Assembly: GCF_000337095.1 (NCBI RefSeq)
Contig: NZ_AOIV01000025.1
Coordinates: forward strand, 36,455-100,454
Direction: 5' to 3'
Origin: Halogeometricum pallidum JCM 14848
GTDB taxonomy: Archaea > Halobacteriota > Halobacteria > Halobacteriales > Haloferacaceae
DNA: 64,000 nt
The position numbers and the translations under genes were made by a program. The notes beneath the pieces are model-generated. The model saw only the letters and a list, made by a program, of their open reading frames with translations, had not been told where the DNA came from and did no database searches. Shown one piece after another: positions 50,218-59,994 of the stretch; within the stretch, counting starts at the first letter, position 1, and every line of letters starts with the position of its first letter.

Positions 50218-50550
50218 ATGCCGAGACCAGAGGTTCTCGAACGGATCAAGACGGCCGAATCCGAGGCTGACGATATCGTCGCGGAGGCTGAGGCGGACCG
50301 CGAGGAGCGGATCGCCGACGCGCGTCAGGAGGCCGAAGAGATCCGTCAACAAGCCGAAGAGGAGGCACGTGAGTACGAGTCCGGGCGTCTCGAGGAGGCT
50401 CGCGAGGAGATCGAAGAGGAGCGGCAGGCCGTCCTCCAAGAGGGCGAATCGGAGCGCAAACGGCTCATCAGGGACGCGGAATCGAACGTGGAGGAGGCGG
50501 TCGAGTACACGATCGACCAGTTCGAGGAGGCGGTGAATGCTCAGACCTGA
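50218..50550 (+). CDS. atpH: A-type ATP synthase subunit H
   Basis: 110 residues, almost entirely a charged coiled coil (IKTAESEADDIVAEAEADRE with AEEIRQQAEEEAREYES) ending TIDQFEEAVNAQ. This is the peripheral-stalk subunit H/AhaH that pairs with subunit E. The ATG at 50218 is chosen; the open frame upstream is antisense to the methyltransferase. Its stop overlaps the atpI start by 14 nt. Confidence 0.93.
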   Translation: MPRPEVLERIKTAESEADDIVAEAEADREERIADARQEAEEIRQQAEEEAREYESGRLEEAREEIEEERQAVLQEGESERKRLIRDAESNVEEAVEYTIDQFEEAVNAQT

Positions 50551-52810
50551 ACAGATGAGTAAGGTCTCCGTGACCGGGTCCAAGCGCGTGATGGACCCCG
50601 TCATCGAGACGGTTCACGACCTCAATCTGCTTCACGTGACCGAGTACGACAACTCGTGGGACGGCTTCGACCCGGGCGACCCCGCCGCCGGCGCCGAGAC
50701 GGCTTCGGACAAACTCGTCACGGTTCGGTCCCTCGAGAGCATCCTCGACGTCGACGAGGAGGACGCGGGGCCGACCCGCATCGTCACCGACGACGCGTTG
50801 GAGGCCGAACTCGAAGAGATCCGCACGCGGGTTAACGAACTCGACGACGAGCGACAGGCGCTCCGTCAGGACCTCCGCGAGATCGAAGAGCGCACCGAGG
50901 CGATGGAACCGTTCGAGGACCTCGGTATCGACCTCGACCTCCTGTCGGGATACGACTCCATTCAGGTCGCCGTCGGGCGAGGGAAGCGCGAGGCGATAGA
51001 GCGCGCCATCGTCGACTCCGACGAACTCGTCGACTACGAGATATTCGAGGGCGACGACGCGCTCGCGGTGTTCGCGCGACCGGCGTCCGGCGCCGACGAC
51101 TCCGCGCTCACCGACGCCCTCGTCAGCGCCGACTTCGCCACGCTCGAAGTCCCGGACGCCCGCGGGAGTCCGCAGGAGTACATCCGGGAACTCGAACACG
51201 AACACCAGCAGATCTCCTCGAAGCTCGAATCCGTCGAGGACGAACTGTCGAGCATGAAGCTCGACGCGGCGGGCTTTCTCCTCGCGGCCGAGGAGAAACT
51301 CTCCATCGACGTTCAGAAGACCGAGGCGCCGCTGTCGTTCGCCACGACCGAGAACGCCTTCGTCTCCGAGGGCTGGATTCCGACCGAGCGGTTCACCGAG
51401 TTCAAGGCCGCGCTGAAGGAGAACGTCGGCGAACGCGTCGAGGTCGAGGAGCTCCAGCGCGCGACGTTCTCGAGGGACGGAACCGACCACGTGCGCGAGG
51501 ACCCGGCCGCCGGCGGCGGCGGTTCGGGTAAGCCGGCCGCCGCGGACGGCGGGACGGCAGCGGACGCGCGTGCCGACGGCGGTCACGCGAGCGGTGTGAG
51601 CGCGACTTCGTCGAACGCTCGCTCCGACGGCGGTGCGGTCGTCATGGACGACGACGAACCGCCGACCATACAGAACAACTCCGGTCCGGTCCAGCCGTTC
51701 GAGGTGCTCGTGCAGGCGGTCAGCCGACCGAGCTACTACGAGTTCGACCCGACGGTCATCCTCTTTTTGACGTTCCCGGCGTTCTTCGGGTTCATGATCG
51801 GTGACCTCGGCTACGGGCTCATCTACACCGCCATCGGCTTGTTCCTGTGGTCGAAGTTCGACGACCGGCCGGCGTTCAAGAGCATGGGCGGTATCACCAT
51901 CGCCGCCGGCCTGTTCACGACGTTGTTCGGCATCCTCTACGGCGAGATATTCGGACTGCACCTCGTCGCGACGTACTTCTGGGAGGGCGTCGTCGGCCTC
52001 TCGCACGCCCCCATCGAGAAGGGTCTCTCGCCGGCCACCTCCGAGTGGGCGCTCGGGTGGCTCACCGTGAGCGTCATGGTCGGTATCGTCCACCTCAACA
52101 TCGGGTGGCTATTCGACTTCTTCGAGAACCTCGAACTCCACGACCTCAAGCACGCCGTCTACGAGAGCGGCTCGTGGCTCCTGATGCTCAACGGCCTGTG
52201 GATCTGGATCTTCTCGGACGTGCTCAGAGGCACGTCTCCCGAGTTCCTCTACACGACGTTCTCCGCAGAAGGCGTCCTACCGCTCGGCTTCAGCGGGTTC
52301 CCCGCTATCGTCGGGTGGGTCGGACTGGGCGTCTTCTTCCTCGGTCTCGTCCTGCTCGCCGTCGGCGAGCCAATCGAGGTCGTCGAGTTCCTGAACGTGC
52401 TCGTGAACGTGCTCTCGTACACCCGTATCGCCGCGGTGCTGCTCGCCAAGGCGGGGATGGCCTTCACGGTCAACCTCCTGTTCTTCGGCGTCTACGCCAC
52501 CGAGGGAGAACACGGCAACGAGTGGCACTTCGGGCTCGATCACATGCCCCACGTCGGGGATATGTCTCACGGACACGAAGTCGTCGAAGTGCTGTTCCCC
52601 GGCCTCGTCCACGGCGGCGCGGCGACGGTCCTCCTCGGACTGCTCGTCCTCGTCCTCGGGCACCTGGTCGTCCTCGCTCTCGGCGTGACCAGCGCCGGCC
52701 TGCAGGCCGTGCGTCTCGAGTACGTCGAGTTCTTCAACAAGTTCTACGAGGGCGGCGGCCGCGACTACGAACCGTTCGGCTACGACCGCCAGTTCACCAC
52801 CGAGGACTGA
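50537..52810 (+). CDS. atpI: A-type ATP synthase subunit I (a-like membrane subunit)
   Basis: 757 residues. The N-terminal half is cytoplasmic with coiled coils (ALEAELEEIRTRVNELDDERQ, EHEHQQISSKLESVEDELSS) and an acidic, Gly-rich halophilic insertion (residues 310-375). The C-terminal half has about eight TM helices, with GDLGYGLIYTAIGLF, LFGILYGEIFGL, LNVLVNVLSYTRIAAVLLAK (bearing the essential arginine) and a His/Gly-rich loop before the last helices. It forms the proton half-channels with the AtpK ring. Confidence 0.95.
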   Translation: MLRPEQMSKVSVTGSKRVMDPVIETVHDLNLLHVTEYDNSWDGFDPGDPAAGAETASDKLVTVRSLESILDVDEEDAGPTRIVTDDALEAELEEIRTRVNELDDERQALRQDLREIEERTEAMEPFEDLGIDLDLLSGYDSIQVAVGRGKREAIERAIVDSDELVDYEIFEGDDALAVFARPASGADDSALTDALVSADFATLEVPDARGSPQEYIRELEHEHQQISSKLESVEDELSSMKLDAAGFLLAAEEKLSIDVQKTEAPLSFATTENAFVSEGWIPTERFTEFKAALKENVGERVEVEELQRATFSRDGTDHVREDPAAGGGGSGKPAAADGGTAADARADGGHASGVSATSSNARSDGGAVVMDDDEPPTIQNNSGPVQPFEVLVQAVSRPSYYEFDPTVILFLTFPAFFGFMIGDLGYGLIYTAIGLFLWSKFDDRPAFKSMGGITIAAGLFTTLFGILYGEIFGLHLVATYFWEGVVGLSHAPIEKGLSPATSEWALGWLTVSVMVGIVHLNIGWLFDFFENLELHDLKHAVYESGSWLLMLNGLWIWIFSDVLRGTSPEFLYTTFSAEGVLPLGFSGFPAIVGWVGLGVFFLGLVLLAVGEPIEVVEFLNVLVNVLSYTRIAAVLLAKAGMAFTVNLLFFGVYATEGEHGNEWHFGLDHMPHVGDMSHGHEVVEVLFPGLVHGGAATVLLGLLVLVLGHLVVLALGVTSAGLQAVRLEYVEFFNKFYEGGGRDYEPFGYDRQFTTED

Positions 52811-52842
52811 GGCGCTCGCCTCGTCTCGGCTTTTTTCTCCCG
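52811..52842 (+). terminator. Possible terminator after atpI
   Basis: GAGGCGCTCGCCTC can fold as a short hairpin and is followed about ten bases later by TTTTTT. Haloarchaeal termination is T-run driven; this would separate atpHI from the rest. Confidence 0.35.
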
Positions 52843-53266
52843 CACCTGTCCCGTCGGTCACCCGTTCGCCGCCGCGCGGACGTAAAAAATCCTCTCGCAC
52901 ACAACCCGTGCGTTGAGGGTATCTCTTCGAGAAGTGGGCCCCGTCCATCGAGGCGAGTCACTCGGCGCGTTCCCACTGAGAATCACTCACTCACGGGCTC
53001 GCCCCCGATGGACCGATTCGATTCCGCCACGCGCTCGGCGGCAGACGGATAGCTTTTCGTCCGCCCGTCCCCGCTGCGACATTTTCCTCGACTACGGGTC
53101 CCCCACTCGCCAGTACACTTTTGCAGTCGGGGAGAATATGTCCTGATTGGAACAACTAATTCCCCGTGTGCGCTTTCGCCGTGACCATGGGACCCAGTCA
53201 CGCCCGCCGGACTCCCGGCGGAACGGACGCATAACCGACCACACGCGTTCCGCGACGACTGATACC
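52811..53266. other. Intergenic insert after atpI, left part
   Basis: No gene. After the atpI stop comes a GC-rich dyad and a T6 run (52831-52836), a likely terminator. Further on, an imperfect inverted repeat pairs CGTCCATCGAGGCGAG (52943-52958) with CTCGCCCCCGATGGAC (52999-53014). A stretch near 53130-53165 is AT-rich and may hold a promoter for the HTH gene. Confidence 0.55.
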
Positions 53267-53410
53267 ATGTACGAGACCACGCTACTGCGGACGCTACGGG
53301 CAGGTACCGGGCTTCGACGACCCCGTCGGACGCACTCGACAGGGGTCGGTACAGGAGTCGGCGCCGAGGTCAGCGTCGACGGCGGCGCGGCGCGAGGTGA
53401 GGCGCGATGA
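53267..53410 (+). CDS. Doubtful 47-codon ORF coupled to the HTH gene
   Basis: From ATG 53267, MYETTLLRTLRAGTGLRRPRR, then a Gly/Val/Ala-rich stretch ending GGAARGEAR. Its stop overlaps the ATG of the Bat-type gene by 4 nt (ATGA), the arrangement of translationally coupled genes. The composition is unremarkable and no family is recognised, so it may only be a leader or chance. Confidence 0.3.
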   Translation: MYETTLLRTLRAGTGLRRPRRTHSTGVGTGVGAEVSVDGGAARGEAR

Positions 53411-54054
53411 CCGCGTTCTTAGACTTCACCGTCCCGCGGGAGGCGTTCGTCCTCGGACGGGTGTTGGACGTCGACCACGTCGGCTACGTCGAACTCACGC
53501 AGTTCGTCCCCACCGGCGAGTCGTTAGTTCCCTTCTTCTGGGCGGAGACCGACGACGCCGAGGCGTTCGAGGCGGCCGTCACTGAATCGCCCCAGGTCGA
53601 CGAACTCATCGGACTCAACGGCGTGACCGGGCAAACGCTGTACCGAGTGGAGTGGACCTCGGGGGTCGACGGCCTGCTCGACGCCCTGCAGGCGCACGAC
53701 GTCGCGGTGCTGCACGCGAGCACCGACGGCGGCGACTGGACGTTCAGGACCGTCGCGGCGGATCGCGAGACGTTCACGCGGTTTCAGACCGCCTGTCGCG
53801 AGAAGGACCTCCCTATCGACGTCCGTCGGCTCTCGAACAGCAAGAACCGCGAACGGGCGCTGTACGGTCTGACCGACAAACAGCGGGAGGCGCTCCTACT
53901 CGCCTACCAAGCCGGATACTTCGAGCCGGGGACCGACGTGCGCTTGGGGGACATCAGCGGAGAGCTCGAAATCAGCCAGCAGGCGCTCGGCGGGCGACTC
54001 AAGCGGGGGACTCGCGCGCTCATCAGCAACACGATAGCTCTCGGTCACACGTGA
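53407..54054 (+). CDS. Bat-type (bacterio-opsin activator-like) HTH protein
   Basis: 215 residues. An N-terminal BAT-type GAF/HTH-associated domain (MTAFLDFTVPREAFVLGRVL, LVPFFWAETDDAEAFEAAV, LYRVEWTSGVDGLLDALQAH) is followed by a C-terminal HTH_10 domain: YGLTDKQREALLLAYQAGYF, LGDISGELEISQQALGGRL, KRGTRALISNTI. Such regulators are very numerous in haloarchaea. This one sits inside the ATP synthase gene cluster between atpI and atpK on the same strand, where none is expected. Its own promoter and large flanking gaps suggest separate expression. Confidence 0.9.
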   Translation: MTAFLDFTVPREAFVLGRVLDVDHVGYVELTQFVPTGESLVPFFWAETDDAEAFEAAVTESPQVDELIGLNGVTGQTLYRVEWTSGVDGLLDALQAHDVAVLHASTDGGDWTFRTVAADRETFTRFQTACREKDLPIDVRRLSNSKNRERALYGLTDKQREALLLAYQAGYFEPGTDVRLGDISGELEISQQALGGRLKRGTRALISNTIALGHT

Positions 54055-54227
54055 CGGCGCGGCCGCCGACGCGGCACCATAGAAACGCCCACCTTTTCCC
54101 GCCAAAGTTCGCCGCGACTCGGTTTCTTTTTATCTGTTCGGCTCCAACCGAATCAGCTCGGTATTTCTGCGATTATCCGGGCGTATTGAGGCCCCTTCTC
54201 ACCGTTTTGCGAAATCGGTTTGGGAAG

Positions 54228-54235
54228 CTTTATGA
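54228..54235 (+). promoter_or_regulatory. TATA-like box before atpK
   Basis: CTTTATGA gives a predicted transcription start near 54258. That coincides with an in-frame GTG (54257), which would extend AtpK by 14 residues, so the atpK start is uncertain. It shows that atpK onward can be transcribed separately from atpHI. Confidence 0.4.
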
Positions 54236-54298
54236 GATGCCCCCGGTGACATAGGCGTGTTCGGAGACGCAATCCGGTACTACGAGGACACAACACAA

Positions 54299-54538
54299 AT
54301 GCTCGAAAACATCCTACTTCAGACGCAGTCGTCCGGCCCGGCTATCAGTGCACCCGCCGCCGCCGCTCTCGCGGTCGGTCTCGCGGCCTTCGGCGCGGGG
54401 TATGCAGAGCGCGGTATCGGAGCCGCCGCGATGGGCGCCATCGCAGAGGACAACGACCTCTTCGTCAACGGTCTCATCCTGACCGTCCTGCCGGAGACGC
54501 TCGTCATCCTCGCGCTGGTCGTCGTGTTCATCGTTTAA
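54299..54538 (+). CDS. atpK: A-type ATP synthase subunit K (c-ring proteolipid)
   Basis: 79 residues from ATG 54299, two TM helices (AAAALAVGLAAFGAGYAERG, NGLILTVLPETLVILALVVVFIV split in its parts) with the carboxylate in LPETLV on helix 2 that binds the coupling ion. One hairpin only, as in most haloarchaea. GTG 54257 is an alternative longer start. Follows the HTH insertion by about 240 nt. Confidence 0.93.
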   Translation: MLENILLQTQSSGPAISAPAAAALAVGLAAFGAGYAERGIGAAAMGAIAEDNDLFVNGLILTVLPETLVILALVVVFIV

Positions 54539-54562
54539 AGCAACCCCCTCCCTTTCCACCAC

Positions 54563-55144
54563 ATGAGTTTGGATAACGTCGTCGAAGACATACGAGAAGA
54601 AGCCCGCGCGCGTGCGGAGGAGATTCGCGAGGACGGAGAGCAACGGGCCTCCGAAATCGTCGCGGAGGCCGAATCCGACGCTCAGGAGCTTCGAGAATCG
54701 CGCAAGACCGACGTCGAACGTCAGGTCAAACAGGAGCGCGAGCAGGCGCTTTCGAGCGCGAAGCTCGAAGCCAAACAGAAGCGCCTCGAAGCGCGCCGAG
54801 ACGTCCTCGAGGACGTCCGCGAGGAAGTCGAATCGGAACTGGCCTCGCTCTCCGGTGACCGTCGCGAGACGCTCACCCGCTCGCTACTCGACGACGCGGC
54901 CGACGAGTTCGACGCCGGCAACGACGTCGTCGTCCACGGCCGCGCCGCCGACAAAGCGCTCCTCGAAGATATCCTCGAAGAGTACGACGACTACAGCTAC
55001 GGGGACAGCTACGACTGTCTCGGCGGCGTCGTCGTCGAGAGCACGCAGTCGCGCGTCCGGGTGAACAACACGTTCGACTCCGTCCTTGAGAGCGTCTGGG
55101 AGGACAACCTCAAGGAAGTGAGCGCCCGACTGTTCGACCAATGA
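54563..55144 (+). CDS. atpE: A-type ATP synthase subunit E
   Basis: 193 residues. N-terminal long coiled coil (VVEDIREEARARAEEIREDG to QKRLEARRDVLEDVREEVE), then the globular C-terminal E domain (DDAADEFDAGNDVVVHG, DCLGGVVVESTQSRVRVNNTFD). Peripheral-stalk partner of AtpH. The next gene starts within its stop codon (ATGA overlap). Confidence 0.94.
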   Translation: MSLDNVVEDIREEARARAEEIREDGEQRASEIVAEAESDAQELRESRKTDVERQVKQEREQALSSAKLEAKQKRLEARRDVLEDVREEVESELASLSGDRRETLTRSLLDDAADEFDAGNDVVVHGRAADKALLEDILEEYDDYSYGDSYDCLGGVVVESTQSRVRVNNTFDSVLESVWEDNLKEVSARLFDQ

Positions 55145-56187
55145 GTGCCGCCGGCGGTTCCAACCCCGAGTACGTGAACGCCCGCGTCCGGTCGCGGCAG
55201 AGCCAACTGTTCAGCGACGAGGACTACCGGAAACTGGTTCGGATGGGGCCGGCCGAGATAGCCCGCTTCATGGAGGAGTCGGAGTACGAAGAGGAGATAA
55301 ACGCGCTCGGGTCGCGGTACTCGGGCGTCGACCTCATCGAGTTCGCGCTCAACCGCAACCTCGCGAAGCAGTTCAACGACATCCTCAAGTGGGCCGATGG
55401 TCGGCTGTACGACCTCATCGCCCGTTACCTGCGCAAGTTCGACGCGTGGAACGTCAAGACCATCATCCGCGGCATCTACTCGGATATCGACCACGACGCG
55501 GTCGACGTCGACCTCATCCGCGCCGGCGAGTTCGACGACCGCTTCATCGACCGGTTGCTCGACGCGGGCACCATCGAGGAAGTCGTCGACCGCCTCGACG
55601 GGACGATGTTCGACGCGGGGCTCGAACAGGCCTACGAGGACTACGAGGACACGGACGTGCTCGTCCCCCTCGAGAACGCCATCGACCGCGCCTACTACGA
55701 GAACCTGCTCGAAGGGCTCGTGGTCGACGAGTCGACCGAGCAGTACCGCGAGTACCTCGAAGCGGAGATAGACTTCCGGAACGCCCGGAACGCGCTCCGC
55801 CTCGCGCGAAGCGGCGCGGACATCGACCCCGCCGAATACTACATCGAGGGCGGGTCGCTGTTCTCCGCTTCGGAGCTCGTAACGCTCTCGCAGAACCCCA
55901 CCGAACTCCTCTCGAAGATACGCGATTCGAAGTACGGCGACGACCTCTCCGATGCGCTCGACGACATCGAATCGGTAAACAGTCTCATTGGCTTCGAGCG
56001 CGCACTAGAGAGTGCGTTGCTCGAGTACGCTGACAGCCTCGGTTACGTCTACCCGCTGTCGGTGAGTCCGGTCATCTCGTACATCCTCGCGAAGGAGCAA
56101 GAGGTGGACAACATCCGGGCCATCGCCCGCGGCCGCGAAGCCGGCCTGTCGGAAGAGGAGATAGAGGAGGAGCTGGTCATCCAATGA
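55141..56187 (+). CDS. atpC: A-type ATP synthase subunit C
   Basis: 348 residues, helical subunit C/d-type that links the central stalk to the c-ring: VNARVRSRQSQLFSDEDYRK, LNRNLAKQFNDILKWADGRL, RYLRKFDAWNVKTIIRGIYS, AIDRAYYENLLEGL, and a C-terminal VSPVISYILAKEQEVDNIRAIARG. Overlaps atpE and atpF by 4 nt on either side. Confidence 0.95.
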   Translation: MSAAGGSNPEYVNARVRSRQSQLFSDEDYRKLVRMGPAEIARFMEESEYEEEINALGSRYSGVDLIEFALNRNLAKQFNDILKWADGRLYDLIARYLRKFDAWNVKTIIRGIYSDIDHDAVDVDLIRAGEFDDRFIDRLLDAGTIEEVVDRLDGTMFDAGLEQAYEDYEDTDVLVPLENAIDRAYYENLLEGLVVDESTEQYREYLEAEIDFRNARNALRLARSGADIDPAEYYIEGGSLFSASELVTLSQNPTELLSKIRDSKYGDDLSDALDDIESVNSLIGFERALESALLEYADSLGYVYPLSVSPVISYILAKEQEVDNIRAIARGREAGLSEEEIEEELVIQ

Positions 56188-56513
56188 GTCAGGAGATAGC
56201 CGTCATCGGCAGTTCGGACTTCACGACCGGGTTCCGACTCGCGGGGGTTCGGAAGTTCGAGAACGTGCCCGACGAACAGAAGGACGAACAGCTCGACGAA
56301 GCCGTCAGCCGGACGCTGGAGGACGAGGACGTGGGCATCATCGTGATGCACAACGACGACCTCGACGACCTCTCCCGGCAGGTCCGCCAGTCCGTCGAGA
56401 CCAGCATCGAACCGACGCTGGTCACCCTCGGCGGCGGCGCGGGCGCAGGCGGCCTCAGAGACCAGATCAAACGCGCCATCGGTATCGACCTGATGGAGGA
56501 GGACGAAGACTAA
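56184..56513 (+). CDS. atpF: A-type ATP synthase subunit F
   Basis: 109 residues, the small CheY-like central-stalk subunit: [60 protein letters not shown]. Normal length. Four-nt overlap with atpC and one base before atpA. Confidence 0.94.
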   Translation: MSQEIAVIGSSDFTTGFRLAGVRKFENVPDEQKDEQLDEAVSRTLEDEDVGIIVMHNDDLDDLSRQVRQSVETSIEPTLVTLGGGAGAGGLRDQIKRAIGIDLMEEDED

Positions 56514-56514
56514 C

Positions 56515-58272
56515 ATGAGTCAGACACAACAGACCGTCCGCGAGGACGGCATTATTGCAAGCGTGAGTGGTCCCGTGGTGAGCGCCCGAGACCTCGACGC
56601 CCGGATGAACGACGTCGTCTACGTGGGCGACGAAGGCCTGATGGGCGAGGTCATCGAGATAGAGGGCGACATCACGACGATTCAGGTGTACGAGGAGACA
56701 TCCGGCGTCGCTCCCGGCGAACCCGTCGAGAACACGGGCGACCCGCTGACCGTCGACTTGGGTCCCGGCCTGCTCGACACCATCTACGACGGCGTTCAGC
56801 GCCCGCTGGACGTCCTCGAAGACAAGATGGGTAGCCCGTACCTCGACCGCGGCGTCGACGCGCCCGGCATCGAACTCGACGAGAAGTGGGAGTTCGTGCC
56901 CGAGGTCGTAGAGGGCGACGCGGTCGAACCCGGCGACGTGCTGGGCGTCGTCGAGGAGACGGTCACCATCGACCACAAGGTCATGGTCCCGCCCGACGTC
57001 GAAGGCGGCGAGATCACCGAGATCAAATCCGGCTCCTACACCGTCACCGAGCCCATCGCGACGCTCGACAACGGCGAGGAGATAACGATGCGCCAGGAGT
57101 GGCCGGTCCGCGAGGCCCGACCCTCCGAGACGAAGATGACCCCCCGGACGCCGCTGGTGTCCGGACAGCGCATCCTCGACGGCCTGTTCCCCATCGCGAA
57201 GGGTGGGACGGCCGCGATTCCCGGCCCGTTCGGGTCGGGAAAGACCGTCACGCAGCACAGTCTCGCGAAGTTCGCCGACGCGGACATCATCATCTACGTC
57301 GGCTGCGGCGAGCGCGGAAACGAGATGACGGAGGTCATCGACGACTTCCCGGAACTCGAAGACCCCTCGACGGGTAACCCGCTCATGGCCCGGACGTCGC
57401 TCATCGCGAACACGTCCAACATGCCGGTGGCCGCCCGCGAGTCCTGCGTGTACACGGGTATCACCATCGCGGAGTTCTACCGCGACATGGGGTACGACGT
57501 GGCGCTGATGGCCGACTCCACCTCCCGGTGGGCCGAGGCCATGCGCGAAATCTCCTCGCGGCTGGAGGAGATGCCCGGCGAGGAGGGCTACCCCGCCTAC
57601 CTCTCCGCACGCCTCTCGGAGTTCTACGAGCGCGCCGGCGCGTTCGAGAACATCAACGGTACCGAGGGTACCATCTCCGCAATCGGCGCGGTGTCGCCGC
57701 CCGGCGGCGACTTCTCCGAGCCGGTGACACAGAACACCCTGCGCATCGTCAAGACGTTCTGGGCGCTGGACGCCGACCTCGCCGAACGGCGTCACTTCCC
57801 GGCCATCAACTGGAACGAGTCGTACTCGCTCTACAAGGAGCAGCTCGACCCGTGGTTCCAGGAGAACGTCGACCCCGAGTGGCCCGACGAACGCCAGTGG
57901 GCGGTCGACGTGCTCGACGAGGAGGGCGAACTGCAGGAGATCGTTCAGCTCGTCGGCAAGGACGCGCTGCCGGAGGACCAACAGCTCACCCTCGAAGTGG
58001 CGAGCTACCTCAAGGAGGCGTACCTCCAGCAGAACGCGTTCAACCCGAACGACATGTACTGCTCGCCGGAGAAGACGTTCACCATGCTCACCACCATCCA
58101 TCACTTCAACGACGAGGCGTTCCAAGCGCTCGAAGCCGGCGTCCCCGTCGAAGAGATCATCGATATCGACGCCGCGCCGCGGCTGAATCGCATGGCCGTC
58201 CAGGATGACTGGAAGGAGTACATGGCCGACCTGCGAGACGACATCCAAGCGCAGATGCGGGAGCTGTACTAA
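56515..58272 (+). CDS. atpA: A-type ATP synthase catalytic subunit A
   Basis: 585 residues, the catalytic subunit hydrolysing or making ATP. N-terminal beta barrel ([20 protein letters not shown]), the A-specific insertion, Walker A GPFGSGKT at about 237, [42 protein letters not shown] and [22 protein letters not shown]. No intein is present in the Walker region, although archaeal atpA genes sometimes carry one. Confidence 0.97.
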   Translation: MSQTQQTVREDGIIASVSGPVVSARDLDARMNDVVYVGDEGLMGEVIEIEGDITTIQVYEETSGVAPGEPVENTGDPLTVDLGPGLLDTIYDGVQRPLDVLEDKMGSPYLDRGVDAPGIELDEKWEFVPEVVEGDAVEPGDVLGVVEETVTIDHKVMVPPDVEGGEITEIKSGSYTVTEPIATLDNGEEITMRQEWPVREARPSETKMTPRTPLVSGQRILDGLFPIAKGGTAAIPGPFGSGKTVTQHSLAKFADADIIIYVGCGERGNEMTEVIDDFPELEDPSTGNPLMARTSLIANTSNMPVAARESCVYTGITIAEFYRDMGYDVALMADSTSRWAEAMREISSRLEEMPGEEGYPAYLSARLSEFYERAGAFENINGTEGTISAIGAVSPPGGDFSEPVTQNTLRIVKTFWALDADLAERRHFPAINWNESYSLYKEQLDPWFQENVDPEWPDERQWAVDVLDEEGELQEIVQLVGKDALPEDQQLTLEVASYLKEAYLQQNAFNPNDMYCSPEKTFTMLTTIHHFNDEAFQALEAGVPVEEIIDIDAAPRLNRMAVQDDWKEYMADLRDDIQAQMRELY

Positions 58273-58273
58273 G

Positions 58274-59686
58274 ATGAAAGAGTATCAAACGATATCCGAG
58301 ATCAGCGGTCCGCTGGTGTTCGCCGAGGTCGACGAGCCGATCGGCTACGACGAAATCGTCGAGATAGAGACGCCGGAGGGCGAGACCCTGCGCGGTCAGG
58401 TTCTCGAATCCACCGACGGCGTCGTCGCCATCCAGGTGTTCGAGGGGACCACCGGCATCGACAAGAACGCGTCCGTCCGCTTCCTGGGCGAGACGATGAA
58501 GATGCCCGTCACCGAGGACCTCCTCGGGCGGGTCCTCGACGGTTCCGGTCAGCCCATCGACGGCGGGCCGGAGATCGTCCCCGACGAGCGACACGACATC
58601 GTCGGCGCGGCCATCAACCCCTACTCCCGCGAGTACCCCGAGGAGTTCATCCAGACCGGCGTTTCCGCCGTCGACGGCATGAACACCCTCGTTCGCGGGC
58701 AGAAGCTCCCCATCTTCTCGGGGTCGGGGCTGCCGCACAACGACCTCGCGCTTCAGATCGCCCGTCAGGCGACCGTTCCCGAGGAGGCGACCGACGAGGG
58801 CGAGGACGGTTCGGAGTTCGCCGTCATCTTCGGCGCGATGGGCATCACGGCCGAGGAGGCCAACGAGTTCATGGACGACTTCGAGCGCACCGGCGCCTTG
58901 GAGCGCTCTGTCGTCTTCATGAACCTCGCGGACGACCCCGCCGTCGAGCGGACGGTCACGCCGCGGATGGCCCTGACGACCGCCGAGTACCTCGCGTTCG
59001 AGAAGGGCTACCACGTGCTGGTCATCCTCACGGACATGACCAACTACTGCGAGGCGCTGCGAGAGATCGGCGCCGCGCGCGAGGAGGTCCCGGGCCGACG
59101 TGGCTACCCCGGATACATGTACACCGACCTGGCGCAACTGTACGAACGCGCCGGCCGTATCAAGGGTCGCGAAGGGTCGGTCACGCAGATTCCCATCCTC
59201 ACGATGCCGGGGGACGACGACACTCACCCCATCCCGGACCTGACCGGGTACATCACCGAGGGGCAGATCATGATGGACCGCGACCTCAACAGTCAGGGCG
59301 TCCAGCCCCCGGTCAACGTGCTGCCGTCGCTCTCCCGTCTCATGGACGACGGTATCGGCGAGGGCCTGACCCGCGCGGACCACGCCGACATCTCCGACCA
59401 GATGTACGCGGCGTACGCGGAGGGTGAGGACCTGCGCGACCTCGTGAACATCGTCGGCCGCGAGGCGCTCTCGGAACGCGACAACAAGTACCTCGACTTC
59501 GCCGACCGCTTCGAGGCGGAGTTCGTCGACCAGGGCTACGACACCGACCGCTCCATCGACGAAACCGTCGAAATCGGTTGGGACCTCCTCTCGGAGTTCC
59601 CGAAAGAGGAACTCAACCGCATCGACGAGGAACTCATCGAGGAGCACTACCGCGAAGAGACCGAAGAGGAAGTTACGGCCGACTGA
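58274..59686 (+). CDS. atpB: A-type ATP synthase subunit B (non-catalytic)
   Basis: 470 residues beginning [20 protein letters not shown], with [34 protein letters not shown] (replacing a true Walker A, as in all B subunits), [20 protein letters not shown], and [24 protein letters not shown] 58274 is two bases after the atpA stop. Forms the alternating hexamer with AtpA. Confidence 0.97.
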   Translation: MKEYQTISEISGPLVFAEVDEPIGYDEIVEIETPEGETLRGQVLESTDGVVAIQVFEGTTGIDKNASVRFLGETMKMPVTEDLLGRVLDGSGQPIDGGPEIVPDERHDIVGAAINPYSREYPEEFIQTGVSAVDGMNTLVRGQKLPIFSGSGLPHNDLALQIARQATVPEEATDEGEDGSEFAVIFGAMGITAEEANEFMDDFERTGALERSVVFMNLADDPAVERTVTPRMALTTAEYLAFEKGYHVLVILTDMTNYCEALREIGAAREEVPGRRGYPGYMYTDLAQLYERAGRIKGREGSVTQIPILTMPGDDDTHPIPDLTGYITEGQIMMDRDLNSQGVQPPVNVLPSLSRLMDDGIGEGLTRADHADISDQMYAAYAEGEDLRDLVNIVGREALSERDNKYLDFADRFEAEFVDQGYDTDRSIDETVEIGWDLLSEFPKEELNRIDEELIEEHYREETEEEVTAD

Positions 59687-59703
59687 CGGGACTCTCCCGT
59701 TCG

Positions 59704-59723
59704 ATTTTTCTTCTTTCCCCCTT
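59704..59723 (+). terminator. Possible T-rich terminator after atpB
   Basis: ATTTTTCTTCTTTCCCCCTT directly follows the atpB stop and would end or attenuate transcription before the broken gene and atpD. Confidence 0.35.
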
Positions 59724-59727
59724 TCGA

Positions 59728-59912
59728 GTGACTTCCTCGGCGGTCGGACTCGCTCACGAGAGTCCTCGCCGGCGTCGGCGTCGTCGGTGCCGCTCTCCTC
59801 GGGGAGGCGAACCTAGTACCCCGATGCGCTTCTCGCGTGGGTCGCGCCCGTGCTCACCCTCCCGCGCGTCGTCGTGGTCTCTTATCTGGACCGGGTTCAG
59901 GGGCTCTGGTGA
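59728..59912 (+). pseudogene. Frameshifted small membrane protein remnant
   Basis: Protein-like sequence is split over three frames: from GTG 59728 VTSSAVGL; from 59756 TRVLAGVGVVGAALLGEANLV; from 59817 YPDALLAWVAPVLTLPRVVV and VSYLDRVQGLW with stop TGA 59910-59912. Joined, this gives a protein of about 60 residues with two TM helices, requiring a shift near 59750 and another near 59805. The rest of the interval has no coding character. From memory, some haloarchaea have an extra small gene between atpB and atpD. Confidence 0.45.
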
Positions 59913-59994
59913 GGGCGGTTCGCGTCGGGTCGCGGTGCGTCACTTGGAGTGACTGAAAAGGATTAACCTCCTCCGTCCACAAGTTTCCCGCAAG

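Larger units (their letters stand above)
59687..59994. other. atpB-atpD intergenic region
   Basis: Contains a pyrimidine-rich tract (59704-59723), a decayed small membrane gene (59728-59912), and AT-richer sequence before atpD (GAAAAGGATTAACC, 59954-59967), which could be a promoter or Shine-Dalgarno region. Confidence 0.6.

Noticed and set aside
50468..52093. 541-residue ORF antisense to atpI
   Set aside because: Shadow frame with repetitive Arg/Val/Glu composition.
56467..58248. 593-residue ORF antisense to atpA
   Set aside because: Mirror frame of the catalytic ATP synthase subunit; no independent motif.
56515..59686. Inteins in atpA or atpB, and in prf1
   Set aside because: Both ATP synthase subunits and aRF1 have normal lengths with motifs uninterrupted.
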